Shown here piece after piece: positions 49,500-61,760 of a DNA stretch of 64,000 bases. The notes beneath the pieces were generated by a model that saw nothing but the letters and a program-made list of their open reading frames with translations, did no database searches and was not told where the DNA came from. Position 1 is the stretch's first letter. The number at the start of each line of letters is the position of its first letter. The stretch is from the NCBI GenBank assembly GCA_007570785.1, contig ML664662.1, positions 496,163 to 560,162 on the forward strand, read 5' to 3'. This DNA is from Antilocapra americana. Its lineage: Eukaryota; Chordata; Mammalia; Artiodactyla; Antilocapridae. The translations under genes were made by a program, and so were the position numbers.

Positions 49500-49985
49500 C
49501 ACAAACTCCCAGTTACTAAATAAGAGTCACAGGACAGGTGGTAACTAGGCTTATCATGGTGATGGTTCTGTAATGAAATATTCAACCACTATGTTGTATA
49601 CCAGGAATTAACATAGTATTGTAGGTCAATTATACCTCAAAATCAAATAAACTCATAGAAAAAGAGATCAGACTTATGATCAGCAGGCAGGGGAAAGGAC
49701 AGAGAGTGAGGAATTGAATAAAGGTGATTAAAAGGTACAAACTTCCAGTTATAACTAAGTACTAGAGATGTCATGTTCAACATGATTTAACATAATACTG
49801 TTATATATGAAAGCTGTTAAAGAGAATAAATCCTGATAGTTCTTGGCACAAAGGAAGAGTAATTATTTTTCTTTTCTATCTATATGAGATTTCACTAAAC
49901 TTATTGCAATCATTTCATGATGTACTAAATTATTATCAACTTATAAAGGCTGTATGTCTATTATATCTCAGTAAAATTGGGTGAA
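49500..49985 (+). mobile_element. L1 3' tail fragments
   Basis: Two related tails: tgttgtataccaggaattaa with tataggtcaattatacctca-like text, and ttaaaaggtacaaacttcca with aacataatactgttatatat. Confidence 0.6.
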
Positions 49986-50483
49986 AAAAGAAATGTTAGT
50001 AATCATTTGAAAATATTTCTTACTATATTGGCTATCTGTCAAAGCAGCCTATTTTAAGAGTTCTTTCCAATTAACTCCGCAATCAGACTATATAATTATT
50101 TTCAAAAGTGGAAACAAATGGTGTCAAAACGTCTCAACTGCAAAATATCCCTGGCAACATTTAATAGGCAATAAAGTCAATGGCAAAAACAAAACAAAAA
50201 AAAAACACCAAACAAGCCCCCTTAGAATAAAAAGAAACTAGACTTAATTTGAATGCCCTAAACAAAAACCAACAAAAAAACAGATCCAGAAATCAAAACA
50301 AAAAAGGTCTACTATTAAAAAAAGATTCTGTAAGATACAAACACTGTTCTTAAGCAAGATGCTAAACATTTTCAAAAATGAAAAATTTCCTCTCCTTCTT
50401 CCTATACATTATCACTTATTAAAATCCAATGGCTAGGAGACTGTCAAATAATTAAGTAGCAGCACAGTAGCTCAGTTACAAAC

Positions 50484-50695
50484 CTTGACATAGGTAGAAT
50501 TGTTCTTTCCTCATGATAATCACTGTCACATTCATTTATATATTCCCTTAATACAGTTAATACTCGAACCATTCGAACAGCTTCCTGTCTCGCGCAATTA
50601 ATACTGTCTTTGTCACCATCCAAAACACATAAAGTGTCATAGGAGGCTTTCAAACGATCAAAGCAAGACTGAATGAAGTCTTCATGGATCACCAC
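50484..50695 (-). CDS. USP9X: USP9X exon W4
   Basis: Has 70 codons plus AG, from [20 protein letters not shown] to [10 protein letters not shown]. The acceptor is ttgtag|GTGGTG. The donor AAG|GTTTGT is GT but off consensus. The split Arg codon is completed by the first base of W5. Confidence 0.96.
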
Positions 50696-50824
50696 CTACA
50701 AATAACAGGCCAAATAAAGACAGCTGAAGTTTTATATAATTAAAGATGGAAACAATTAACTTAAAGGTAGATCTCATTTAACCATAATCATATTTAACAA
50801 GAGTTTATACTGATAATAAAACAC

Positions 50825-51115
50825 ACTATGTTTGAAAACAGACTTGTGGTTGCCAAGGAGGGACAGAGGTTAGGGGAGGGAAGGACTGGGATTAGCAGAT
50901 ATAAACTATTATATATGGAATGGATAAACAACAAGACCCTACTGCATAGCACAGGGAAATATATTCAATATTCTGTGATAAATCATAATGGAAAAGAATA
51001 TGAAAGACATATTGTATATATGTATAAATGAGTCACTTTACTGCGCAGCAGAAATTAACTAAACATTGAAAATTAACTACACTTCAATAAAATAAAAACA
51101 ACAACACTCATTATG
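50825..51115 (+). mobile_element. L1 3' end
   Basis: Gaaaacagacttgtggttgc, ctactgcatagcacagggaa, cactttactgcgcagcagaa, ending tacacttcaataaaataaaa. It lies in the intron W3-W4. Confidence 0.85.
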
Positions 51116-51445
51116 TTTTGTCAAAGAAAGCTAAGGTTATTTAAAAGTATAAACTAGACACACAAAAACTGAATTTCAGGATGTAGTGTTAAAATTGAAA
51201 GAAATTCAACTGAAATCTCCCACTATAATTGTACTCAAAATAATCACTTCAAGATAATTTTCAAAATGAGACTCATTTAGACAGCATTTTGTATGAGAAA
51301 AACGTGGACTAAATATTTTAGGTATATTTTTATAATGAGTTAAAACACAAATTTTCTAGTTAATTCTGAATTAAAGAAAAAATTCTCATTAATTCTTCAA
51401 TCAGAATTCAAACTTGTGAAAATTTTAATCCATGTTAATCCTCAC

Positions 51446-51541
51446 CTGATTGACCTGTAGCCTTGGACCAAGGTTAGTGTATATCTCTTTAAGGAGATCT
51501 ATAGCTCTGCTGGCAATATCATCATTACTCTGAATCACCAC
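51446..51541 (-). CDS. USP9X: USP9X exon W3
   Basis: Has 32 codons, [20 protein letters not shown] then [12 protein letters not shown], phase 0 at both ends. The acceptor is atctag|GTGGTG and the donor CAG|GTGAGG. It is missed by simple ORF scanning because it is short. Confidence 0.95.
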
Positions 51542-51839
51542 CTAGATTCAAAAAGATTCAAGTGTAAGTATCTTTCAAGAAATGTTTTAGTTGGCTATTT
51601 CCATTCAAACCATACCTTCAGTATTTTTAATACAGCATTCAATAATTTAAAAAGGAATATTGACTTTTAATAATCAAATAAAATTAAAGTGAGAAAACAG
51701 ACCAAAACTTTAACAAAAGCAAAACTCAAGTCTTTGTATAAATCAAGTTAAGAAAGGAAGACACATTTCACTAAGAATAAAATATGCTGTCATTAGTATC
51801 ATTTACTCCTGCAATTCAACACCTTGGTAACCAAGCAGT

Positions 51840-52062
51840 GGGCTTCCCTGGTGCTGTGTTTAGTCGCTCAGTTGTGTCCGACTCTTTGTAACCCCATGGA
51901 CTGTAGCCCACTGGGCTCCTCTGTCCATGGAGATTCCTCAAGCAAGAATACTGGAAAGGGTTGCCATGCCCTTCTCCAGGGGATCCTCCCGATGGAGGGA
52001 TCGAACCCACGTTTCCCACATTGCAGGCAGATTCTTACCATCTGAGCCACCAGGGCAGCCCA
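51840..52062 (-). mobile_element. Bov-tA SINE
   Basis: Minus orientation, full unit from tgtttagtcgctcagttgtg to gagccaccagggcagccc. Confidence 0.92.
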
Positions 52063-52167
52063 AGAATACTGAAGTGGGTAGCCTAGGTCTTTCTCCAGGT
52101 TATCTTCCCAACCCAGGAATCGAACTGGGGTCTCCTGCATTGGCAGGTGACCCACCAGGGAAGCCCT
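52063..52167 (-). mobile_element. Partial Bov-tA SINE in tandem with the previous one
   Basis: Starts mid-element at aagaatactgaagtgggtag and runs to gacccaccagggaagccc in the same minus orientation. Confidence 0.85.
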
Positions 52168-52350
52168 GCCTGCCAATGCAGGAGACGCAGGTTGGATCCC
52201 TGAGCTACAAAGATCCCCTGGAGAAGGAAATGCTAACCCAACTCCAATATTTTTACCTGGGAAATCCCATGGACAGAGGAGCCTAGAGGGCTATGGTCCA
52301 TGGGGTTGCAAAAAAGTTGGACATGACTCAGTGACTAAACAACAACCACC
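52168..52350 (+). mobile_element. Bov-tA SINE in opposite orientation
   Basis: Plus orientation from tgcctgccaatgcaggagac to tggacatgactcagtgacta. The head forms an 18-bp perfect palindrome with the preceding element. Confidence 0.88.
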
Positions 52351-52849
52351 AAGTAGTCAGATATTAAAGAAGGAATTTCAATTAGTTAAAGGAAATCAGG
52401 ATTACATGAAATACAGCTTAGCATAAAAGGCTACCCACCCTTTTATAGATCTTTATCATCTAATCATATCAGCGGTTTTCAAACTATGTATATAGAACTT
52501 TACAAGTTGAAGAAGAGTTTTAGGGATGGACCCTATAATAGGCATGGAAGGGGAAGGGAGTAAAGCACAGGGAGACAGAGTTGCAAGAAAAAAAAAAACC
52601 AGGTTTTCTTTCCTCACTTCAACTAGTTTTACATTTTGAAATGTTATGTAAAATTTGATTTTACAAAAGGGTTTCTGTTGTTTAAAAATGTTGAAAACCA
52701 CTTAAAAGTGTGAATAATCAAATACTAAAATAAACAACTTAGTCTGCCTATGGTTTGCAGAAACACATTTCATATCCAGAAAACCATATAAACTGCTGCG
52801 AACAGGTCAGATTTTTTAAGATATTTAAAGATAGGACTAATACATTAAT

Positions 52850-53065
52850 AACTACAACATGGATGGAACCTGAGAGCATTATGCTAAGTGAAATAAGTCA
52901 GAGAACTACTGTATGATCTCACTTATATATGGAATCTAAAAATTAAAAAAACCCAAACAAAAAATTGAACTCATAGATACAGAGACTAGATGGGTGTTTG
53001 CCAAATGAGTGAAGGGGCTTAAAGTAACATATAGCATGGTGCTATATTTAATAATACTGTATTGC
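52850..53065 (+). mobile_element. L1 3' end
   Basis: Acatggatggaacctgagag, attatgctaagtgaaataag, tgtatgatctcacttatata. Confidence 0.8.
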
Positions 53066-53102
53066 ATATTTGAAAGAGTGAATGCTAAGGCAATAAATTT
53101 TT

Positions 53103-53214
53103 CTTTTTGACCATGCCACACAGCTTGTGGCATCTTAGTTCCCTGCCCAGGGACTGAATCCAGGCCATGGCAGTGAAAGCAGAGCTCTAGTCACTGGACC
53201 ACCAGGGAAGTCCC
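53103..53214 (-). mobile_element. CHR-type SINE
   Basis: Minus orientation: gaccatgccacacagcttgt to ctggaccaccagggaagtcc. Confidence 0.88.
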
Positions 53215-53805
53215 AAGTAAATCTTAAAAGTTCTCACTAGAAGAAAAAAAAAAAACCGTGACAATAGATTGTGATCATTCTTCAATACGTACACATCAAA
53301 TCATGTTGTATACTTGTAACTAATATGGTGTTGTATTATAACTCAACTAAAAAATATAATATTGCAAGTTAAAACACTGCTGATAAAGTATACATTCATA
53401 AGTCTTTCTAAATAGTCTTTTCTGTCTTCTATATTAGCATTGAATGTATAATAAGCTAAAATTTATACTGAAAAGAAACAGAGGTCTACATTAAATTAAA
53501 AAGGGGAAGAAAATAACTTTCATGGAGAGGCATGAAAGATTTCTATGCTTAGTGCACTTCTAAACATATCGGGGGCAGACAGATTCTAAGCCAAGAGAAA
53601 AGGAATATCAGTGGCAGAAGAGAGGGGAGGTGGAGGGAGGCGATATGAAAAAGTCCAATGACAAATGACATAGTAAGATAAAGATGAACTATCACTAGCT
53701 CCTAGGACAAGCATCAGAACAGCATATATACATATAATTTATACGTAAAGTTGTGATTTCTTACCTATTTGAAAAAACTGTATCACATTCCTACTTCTCA
53801 CTTAC
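53215..53805. other. USP9X: Intron W2-W3, right part
   Basis: An L1-tail-like stretch at 53275-53360; the rest is unassigned. Confidence 0.45.
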
Positions 53806-54148
53806 CCTCCAAAGGTAGTCTAATCCAATTAGTTCCAAATCATCCATCATATATGCTCTCCTTTTGGCTACCAGTTTTCCTTCCCGACAATTCACAGCTT
53901 TGAAGAATCGTTCAAAACATTTCATCCCATTTTCAGTCAATAAGGATGGATCAAGCTGAAGTACATTGCTTTCAAAGAAGTCCTTATTAATATCAGGATC
54001 CAAGTCTGGTTCATCCCCCATCAACTTGGAATACCACTTAAAACAGGCTTCACGATCACAAAGGTAAACTGCATTCTCTGCTAAGCATTTCCATATTTGT
54101 TTCGCCTGAGGAGCGCATAGCCAGAGCTGGCCATCCTTTAATAAAAAT
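53806..54148 (-). CDS. USP9X: USP9X exon W2
   Basis: Has 114 full codons running from [20 protein letters not shown] to GLDYLWR. The acceptor is tttcaag|A and the donor AGG|GTAAGT. It is the largest exon in the N-terminal part seen here and encodes the helical region before the ubiquitin-like domain. All residues agree with remembered human USP9X. Confidence 0.97.
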
Positions 54149-54429
54149 CTTGAAAAACAAAATTTGCAATTAGATCTACATATTTTATCCTGAAAGGCAA
54201 TCTATATCTATATACGGGAAATAACCACTTATCACAACTATATTTTAACTATAGGTAAAAGGACGCCAGTTCTTATCAGCATCTTAAAATAATTCATTTC
54301 TTAATTTTTATCTATTACTAAAAAATACTAGGTATTCATTCAGCAAGCAAGCACATATTAAGCATCTACAATGTGCCAAGAACTCTGCTACATCATTGGA
54401 TATAAACTAGAAAAAAAACCAAAACAAAC

Positions 54430-54510
54430 CTTTGTTCTCTGTGCACCTGAAAACACTGTAAATCAACTATATTTCAATAAAAACAAAAGGATATACAGTG
54501 GGAGAAAAAA
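54430..54510 (+). mobile_element. L1 3' terminal fragment
   Basis: Tgcacctgaaaacactgtaa and atcaactatatttcaataaa. Confidence 0.7.
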
Positions 54511-54657
54511 AAGGATTTGTTCCCTGATTTGATCTCTGAAACCAGCCAATTTTGAAAGTATGTTTAATAGGTTATCTGAGTTTTAGCATTCTGCTTATAT
54601 GGTATCACTGAGAAAGAGGTATTCTATTATGTGACTTTCACAGATAAATCATAACAC

Positions 54658-54783
54658 TGCTGTGCTGCTAAGTCTCTTCAGTCGTGTCCAACTCTGTGCG
54701 ACCCCATAGACAGCAGCCCACCAGGCTCCCCCCTCCCTGAGATTCTCCAGGCAAAAACACTGAAGTAGGTTGCCATTGCCAAC
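54658..54783 (-). mobile_element. BOV-A2 type SINE half-unit
   Basis: Ctgctgtgctgctaagtctc, cttcagtcgtgtccaactct, gcgaccccatagacagcagc, then aagtaggttgccattgccaa. Confidence 0.88.
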
Positions 54784-56416
54784 TCTGAAATCATACACTA
54801 AGGAGTTAAAATTCCTTAAATTTTAAAATCTGCTGATGATCTGATCTAATAGTCATCACTCAGCACTTGGCCACATTGAACTGAGTAACCTACATATGTC
54901 TTAAACTTTTTAATGTCAAAATTCAACAGGATGCTTATCAATTATTCAGTGGCATTCTCAGGGGTCTTTCTAGTTCGAGGACTATAGGTTTAGTTAAAGA
55001 CAATAATGGTGAACTCCGTTTCACCTAGTTTCTTCAGTTAGCTTTTTCTTTTAGTATTTATCCACCCACCCTGTCTGCCATCTCTCTGAATGACAGAATG
55101 AACATCTCATTTTATTCTGAAAAACTTAACACAATTTTTAGCTAATCTAATGGTGCCTCTTTACCCAATGACAGAGTTAAGATGAATGTATTTAAGGTTC
55201 CCTTTTCATTTCAAAGTATTTTGAGTTATTAATTCTAATGTCTTTGATATTTTCATCAGATTGTTGAGCTTAAAGAGGGCTTTCTAGCACCTGTCCTACC
55301 TAACCCTGTCTAATTCATAGACAGGAAACCGAGGTCCAATGTGATAAAATACAACTGTTTCCATTTTTGGATTGTGTGTGTGGTGTTTTTTTTTTGCTTT
55401 CTTCAAGCAAAAATTCCATTTGGAAGGGCACTGTATAAAAAATAAAAGCAGAGCTGCTCCAACTGTTGGGAACAGGAGGAAAGAAGTGAGAAAGGGGGAT
55501 AAAACTTCCACTACTTGTCTAGAAATCTTAGAGGAGGCTCCTCAGAAGCCCTAAGGCTCCAAAGAAAGGTTTGATAATAGAAAGGGTTTGTCTAATAGAA
55601 AGGGCAAAGACTGAAGTCGGATACACCTAGTTGAGTAGTACAACTAACTATATACCAGGGTTGTATGATCTCAAACATAGCTTTAAGCCATGTGAATCTG
55701 TTTCCTTATTAATCAAATGGGGATAATACCTGTCTTCCTGTGCTGCTATGAGATTTAAATGTAATGTGAGTAAAGTTCAGTTCTTCTGCCTTCAGAGAAC
55801 TGATGTAGGTCATACAGATAAATACTAATAGAGCAGGGACTAAAACAGGTTCTGTGATCCCAAATTTTAATTTAGCAAAAGAGCTTATAACCACTCTTCT
55901 GCTCTAGGCAATCTAAAGAATATAACACACACCAATTAATAACAATGTCTTATTATGGCAATGATTCTCAATCTGGGGAGGCTGAAAAACCACCCCCCCA
56001 CCCCCCCTACAACTCACAGAACCATTTCGCTTTAAACAAAGGCCAAATTTCTTAAACTCTGGTGTATAGACTTTACCGTCAAGTTAAAATCTTAATATAA
56101 CTACTTATGCAAGTATTTCCAAGTAAGCACATAACTCAATAAACATAAGCCTGTAATTAATGCAGTCCAGGAGAAAATTCCCCAGTGTATCAAAATAATA
56201 CAGGCAATAGATTTTCTGAAGCACTGATAATTTGGGCATTTCCCTTAGCGTGCTTATGATCTGAAAATATAGGGTTTCTGAATTGCAAGAAACCTCTCAT
56301 CATCAAAAATTTTTAACAATTTTAAATATATAAGTGTATAATCATTAAAAGTGAATCACTGAGTATATCAAGCCCTGGACTATGGACTACATTTAGCTTT
56401 GGCTTACAGGAATAAG
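54784..56416. other. USP9X: Intron W1-W2, middle part
   Basis: Mostly unassigned. A C-tract pair lies at 55993-56007 after a MER-like atgattctcaatctggggag. Confidence 0.45.
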
Positions 56417-56602
56417 GGGCTTCCCTGGTGGCTCAGTTGGTAAAGCATCTGCCTGCAATGTGGAAGACTTGGATTCAACCCCTGGGTTGGGAAGATCCTT
56501 TGGGGAAGGGAGCAGCAACCTACTCCAGCATTATGGCCTGGAGAATTCCATGGACTATTCCACGGAGTCACAAAGAGTCGGATACAACTGAGTGACTTTC
56601 AC
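56417..56602 (+). mobile_element. Bov-tA SINE
   Basis: Gggcttccctggtggctcag, gcatctgcctgcaatgtgga, agagtcggatacaactgagt. Confidence 0.93.
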
Positions 56603-57118
56603 ACCCTCACTCACTCACTATGGGAATAAATCTCTTTTCTCCATCCCCGACAGAATGTTATTAACACATGATTTCAGACTGCCTTTGTCACCCACTGTTA
56701 GGATAAACAAAGCACCAGAGAACTCAAACCACTCTTTTAGGGTACTGGTCCAACAGACTTTTGTCCCCATTTCCTTAATATGGTTCTCCAGCCGGCTGTG
56801 TATGGAAATTTGTTCTTTAAAAACTAAATATATTCCCAGTATAAACAAATATGAAGACCAGAAGTCTATACAAAAAGTTTAAGTATGTTCTTTTCAAATA
56901 CTGCAAAAAAGGAAAAATTAAAACTCAGTCAATAATTTAAAAATATTTAATCATGAACACACAGGGAAATGTCCTGTGACTTTCATGTAAGGATTTCCAA
57001 ATTGGAAAAAATCAAAGGTGACAAGAGCCACTTAACAAAGACCTAGCCATACAGCATATCAACTTGACATTCTTTATCTGTGTCTTAGGAAGAGCAACAC
57101 TAATTGTTTAAAACAAAC

Positions 57119-57206
57119 CTGAGGAAGTTAAGCCGTTCTTGGACTTCTTGAACATGACTGTATCTACTTCCCAGCCTCACAGTTTGTGGGTCATAGTCTT
57201 CATGGT
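57119..57206 (-). CDS. USP9X: USP9X exon W1
   Basis: Translates to [20 protein letters not shown] followed by VQERLNFL. The acceptor is ttgcag|AC and the donor CTCAG|GTTTGT. It starts with 2 nt of a codon and ends on AG of an Arg codon completed by W2. It belongs to the N-terminal helical region. No earlier exon is visible to its right within the window. Confidence 0.93.
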
Positions 57207-59439
57207 CTGCAAATTAAGAAAAATTGTGCATTACATACATGGTTACCCATATCATTGCTGACTTTAATCAAAGGAAAACAAGTCAGTTAAAAGATGGTTA
57301 ATTCTTTATCACTAAAGGCAACTTGAAATTTACTTATTAGTTCCTATCCATCTCCTTTTTTCCCAACCAAAATAATCTTCCCTTTTTTCTAACCAAAAGA
57401 AAATGGTCTGTTAAATGTGTCGTCAAAAATAATTCTTCGTACAACCCTCTGTCCAATTTTCATACATAATGAAGTAATGTCTGATTACAGCATAAGACTG
57501 ACCTGAATGGTCTATGAACTGAGCACCGAAACAACCTTTTTCTCCAATTTCCTTTCTGTTATACTGAAATGTCTTCATGGAGAAAAAAATGTAGTTATAA
57601 AAAATTATATTACTAACTTCTATCTGGACATTAGAGTAACACAAGATGCTCCTCTATATAATGAAGTTATCATACCGTAATTATCACCAGCATGTTGTTA
57701 TGAAAGTTTTAGATAAATTTAAGAAAATCTACCCTTCTATCACGAGTATGAGCAGGTACTGGTCACAAGGTCTAGCTTAAACTGGAAATTCTTAAACAAA
57801 AAACTTACAAAAAAAAAAGGCAGCAAACCCTTTGATTTTACTTTCATTAGAGTATATCATACAATAGGAAAAAGAGCCTTGGTGTTTGCAATGGAAGATC
57901 AGAAAAAAAACCAAACAACCACCTTTAAAAGCACCTCCAGTCCTAAAAACACCTTGGAGAGTGGTTTTTGTTTTTTTAATTTATTAGAAAAAGTCATACG
58001 ATCTAGAAAAGGTCAGGCTGATTTGTGACTCAGAGCAGAAGAAAAGTGAAGCAAATGTTCTGAACAAGTGCTGTCAACCTCTCAGGAACAGTGACATTTC
58101 TCCCAGAAAACTGATGAAAATTATGGAAGAATAAGAAATTGTGTAATTTTCCTTTAGCATTAATTATTGGTATTTTCATAGCCTGAACCTGAAGGTATAT
58201 GTGTGCTGGTGCCCAAGAATTCTAATTGTGTGAGACCCTTAAGAAATAATAAATAGTAATCAATGTCTTCAAAAACAGTGAGGTTTCTTCTCTGAACAAA
58301 ATCTTAACATGTTATAAAGATGGAATAAACATCTTTTGATGCTTTGGTGAAGAAAAGCAGCCCAATGTATTATAACTACCTGCTTTCTACATCTACATTT
58401 ACTGCTATCTACCCGAAGTCCTGAACACAGTCTACTCTAAAAAATTCAATTTCATCACAGCTCAAAGCACTAATTCTCAAGAGGTCTTCTCAAGAAAGTG
58501 AATAGAATTCTCTTCCACTATGTCAGCAATTTTCTTCTTCAGAGCACCAAAGTATCTGAATAAACAATGGACTATCTCCATCCCCACCAAGGAGTTTACT
58601 CACAGATTTGTTTACTTTGCAGATGCTTTTTTAGTGGAAATTTTAATAATTTCAAAATTGAGCTTAACCAAAAATTAACACCAATTATAATTTTACCAAT
58701 AATTCCCATTTATGCTGTCTTTTCTCCAAATCCAGGATCAAACACATTGCACTTATTTATCGTGCCTTTTAACTCTTCATTAATCTGGAGAATTCAACAT
58801 CTTTTCTATTTCTTGACTTTTTATACAACTATGAACCAATTTTGTTGCGTGTTGCTTAATGTGGCTTCTCTGATGCTTTCGTATGATTAGATTCAAGCTA
58901 GGTATTTGGCAGAGTACCACAAAAATGACCCTCTAGCCGCCTCAAAGAATCCGTATTAGGGGGAACAATGTGTGTCACTCTGTGGCAGTATTCACATCAA
59001 CTATAATCACCTGGTGAATGTGGTTTCCACCAGGTTTCTCCACTGTAAAGTTACTATTTTTCTTTTTAATGAATTCATGGGGAGACACTTTCAAACTATG
59101 CAAATAGCTAGTCTATCAAATTTACCCACCAGTTTTGGCCTTCTCTCCCTTCTATTTAGGTGGCAGCACTTGAAGAGCCAGGACCCTGAACATATAGAAG
59201 AGCTTTGAAAACATTCAGTGAAAGCCAAACAATAATCACAAAAATTCGAGAAGTAAAAAGACCCCTCTCTGCTAAATAGGAATAGAGAAGCCTTCCACTT
59301 TGCTACAGATGAGCTTCTGGGCTTATAAAACATAAACAGGATGTCTGTGGTTATCTCTCTAAACATTCAGCTCTAAATAAATAATGAGACTAGTTAGTTA
59401 GCCTATGGCTAATACTTGCTGTTGTCTTTTTTTCTGTCA
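57207..59439. other. USP9X: Intron upstream of W1, left part
   Basis: I looked for further USP9X exons and found none. Short ORFs here show no recognisable family. Confidence 0.5.
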
Positions 59440-61760
59440 TCCTAGAGGTGTGAAGTACTAGCATCTCATTGAAGTTCTGATTTGCATTTCACTAATAACT
59501 AATGGTATTGAGCATTATTTCATGTCTATTGACCACTAATATATCTTTGGAGAAATGTCTATTCAGATCCTCTGCCCATTTCTTAATTATGTCTTTCAAA
59601 TACAAAATATCTTTAATTTGTACAGGTATGGCATTATTGGAATAATCTTTCCACAGATGATGAATCGTGTATGAGGACAATCGTGCCAGTTGCCATACAC
59701 TCAACAATCCCAATTCCAAAATACCACATGGTATGCAGACTTAACTGTTCTTTGAGGCAAGTAATTCTTTAATTCATCAAATGGAATGTTTAATTCCACA
59801 TCTTAACTCCTAGGTCCTCATTGAGCCTTCTCAGCTGGTTTACCTTGAGAGTTCATCGTAATGACAAGTGGAGGAAGAGATTCTCTCTCCTTATTCATCA
59901 ATTTAGCAAGGGCTCTGATCTGCAATGGATGGTTCTTTTCAGGCCTCAATTGGCCAATCGACTTAAGATTTTAGCAGATTATTTAGGATTTTTTTGCATA
60001 TGAGATGGTGTTATCTAAGATTAGAGACACTTTCTTTTTCCAATCTGGATGCTTTTTCCGTCATGTCTAGTTAATTTCACTAGCATCTCCAGGAGAATGT
60101 TCAACAGAAGTGACTAGAGTGGAAATCCTTGTCTCATTCCTGTTTCTGAGAGGGTAGTAGTCAGCCTTTCACTGTTAAGTATGATGTTAGTTGTAGGTTT
60201 TTCAAGATGTGCTTTATCAGGTCGAGGAAATTTCCTTCTAGTCCTAGTTTGCTGGATGTTTTTATAATGAAAGGTGTTGGACTTTGTCCAATGCTGTTTC
60301 TGCATCTACTGAGATGACCTCATAGCTTTGGCCCTTTATTCTAAAACAAATGACTTTGGAGTGTCAAATCAACATTGTATTCCAGGAACACATTCATTAT
60401 TATCTTTCTTAAACATTAACATTCTGTTTGTTTTTTGAGAACTTCTGACTATATTCACAAGGTCTGTAGTTTTCTTTTCATGTCTTTGTATTATTTTGGT
60501 ATCAGAGTAACAATGGTTTCATAGAATGAGCCTGGAAGTGCTCTTCTTTATTTCTTTGGCTGTGCTGGGTCTTACTTGTGGCATACAGGACCTTCGTTGT
60601 CATGCTGGATCTTTCACTGCAGAGCATGGACTCTGTAGTCGTGGAGTGGGGGCTTAGTTGCTCTGAGACATGTGGGATCTTAGCTCCCTGACCAGGGATC
60701 AGCGTCCCTTGCACTGCAAGGAAGATTCTTAACCACTGGACCACCAGGGAAGCCCCAGTTCCTCTATCTTTTTGAAAGAATTGGTTTAATTCTAGTGTTA
60801 ATTCTTCTTTAAATACTCAGTAAATTCACTAATGAAGCCACCTGGTTCTGGGCTTTTCTTTGTGGGAAGTTTTTTGATTACTAATTCAATCTTTTTACAT
60901 GTTATACACCTATTCAGATTTTCAATTGCTTCTTGAGTCCATTTCAGTAATTTGGCATTCTCTTATTTTCTTATTTTGTTTTTGACTTTCTCAACTGAGG
61001 CTAACTAGAGGTTTGTGAATTTTGCCGATCTTTTTGAAAAACGTTCACTGATTTTCCTCTTCTCTATTTCACTTATCTCCACTCTAATCTTTATTAATTT
61101 CTTTCTATTTTCAGGTTAGTTTTCTCTCCCACTTTTTGAAGGTGAAATGTTACTGATTTGCTATCTTTCTTCTTTAATATAAGAACTCAGCAGTATAAAT
61201 TTCCTCTAAGCACTGATTTAGGAACACTCCATTAGTTTTTATATTTTATGTTTTTTTTTCATTCATCTCAGCATATTCTCATTTCACTTGGCATTTCATC
61301 TTTGACCCACTACGTTAGTAATGAATGTGTACTTTTGACACACTTGTCAAATTCCCAGATTTACTTTTCAGTGTATAATTTAATTCCACTGTGGACCAAA
61401 AAAACCCTACTTTGTGTAATTTCAACACTTTTAAGGTTAGTAAGGCTTGCTTATGGCCTCGAGTACGGTCTGTCCTGCAGAATATTGTGTATATGTGAGA
61501 AGAATATACATTCTGCTGTTTTTGGGTAGCTCTCAATTACTGTCTGCTGTCACTTGCTTTCAGTCTAATTACTTCCTTTAGTATTTCTTCTCAGGCAAGT
61601 TGGCTAACAACAAATTATCCCAGTGTTAGAGAATGTCTTTACTTTTCATTTTTGACAGACAGTTTTGCTGAATGTAAGGTTCTTAGCTGTCAGGTCCCTC
61701 CCTCTGCCCCTGGCACTTTGAATAGGTTGTCCTATTGCCTTCAATGTTCTGATAAATCAG
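59440..61760 (-). mobile_element. LINE-1 ORF2 remnant, 5' truncated, interrupted by a SINE
   Basis: Reads antisense to L1 on the plus strand, so it lies in the same direction as USP9X. ctttctttttccaatctgga and a broken reverse-transcriptase fragment (TNIILNSERL...MRQGFPL) around 60114-60305 support this. Frames are destroyed by stops. Confidence 0.8.
60545..60757 (-). mobile_element. CHR-type SINE nested in L1
   Basis: Minus orientation: tttggctgtgctgggtctta to ggaccaccagggaagcccc. It splits the L1 text. Confidence 0.88.

Larger units (their letters stand above)
3010..57206 (-). other. USP9X: USP9X gene, 3' two-thirds (31 coding exons plus 3' UTR)
   Basis: USP9X is a large cytosolic deubiquitinase of the USP (C19) cysteine peptidase family. 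It removes ubiquitin from substrates such as SMAD4, MCL1 and ITCH (family knowledge). The 31 exons here, numbered W1-W31 in transcript order, give about 5.67 kb of coding sequence with consistent phases and GT-AG introns. Domains in order are an N-terminal helical segment, a ubiquitin-like domain (W5), a helical linker (W6-W16), the USP catalytic domain (W17-W21) and a C-terminal helical region (W22-W31). The first codon seen corresponds to about residue 632 if the catalytic Cys is residue 1566, as in human. The upstream exons lie beyond the right edge. If the human 45-exon structure applies, W1 is exon 15. The Y-linked gametolog USP9Y is the main alternative. The C-terminal tail and several internal positions match USP9X rather than human USP9Y as I remember them. 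Confidence 0.85.

Noticed and set aside
50484..51541. Exons W3 and W4 both starting GTGGTGAT, as a hint of exon duplication
   Set aside because: The similarity stops after about 10 bases and the encoded segments are unrelated beyond Val-Val-Ile.
51868..52286. Overlapping ORFs of about 70-120 codons on both strands
   Set aside because: They are translations of Bov-tA SINEs, which commonly leave long spurious frames.
56417..56490. tRNA-like SINE heads as tRNA genes
   Set aside because: They are diverged SINE promoters attached to Bov-A tails, not functional tRNA genes.
60114..60305. Minus-strand ORF with reverse-transcriptase-like residues as a possible gene
   Set aside because: It is a broken ORF2 remnant of the L1 at 59440-61760; surrounding frames are full of stops.
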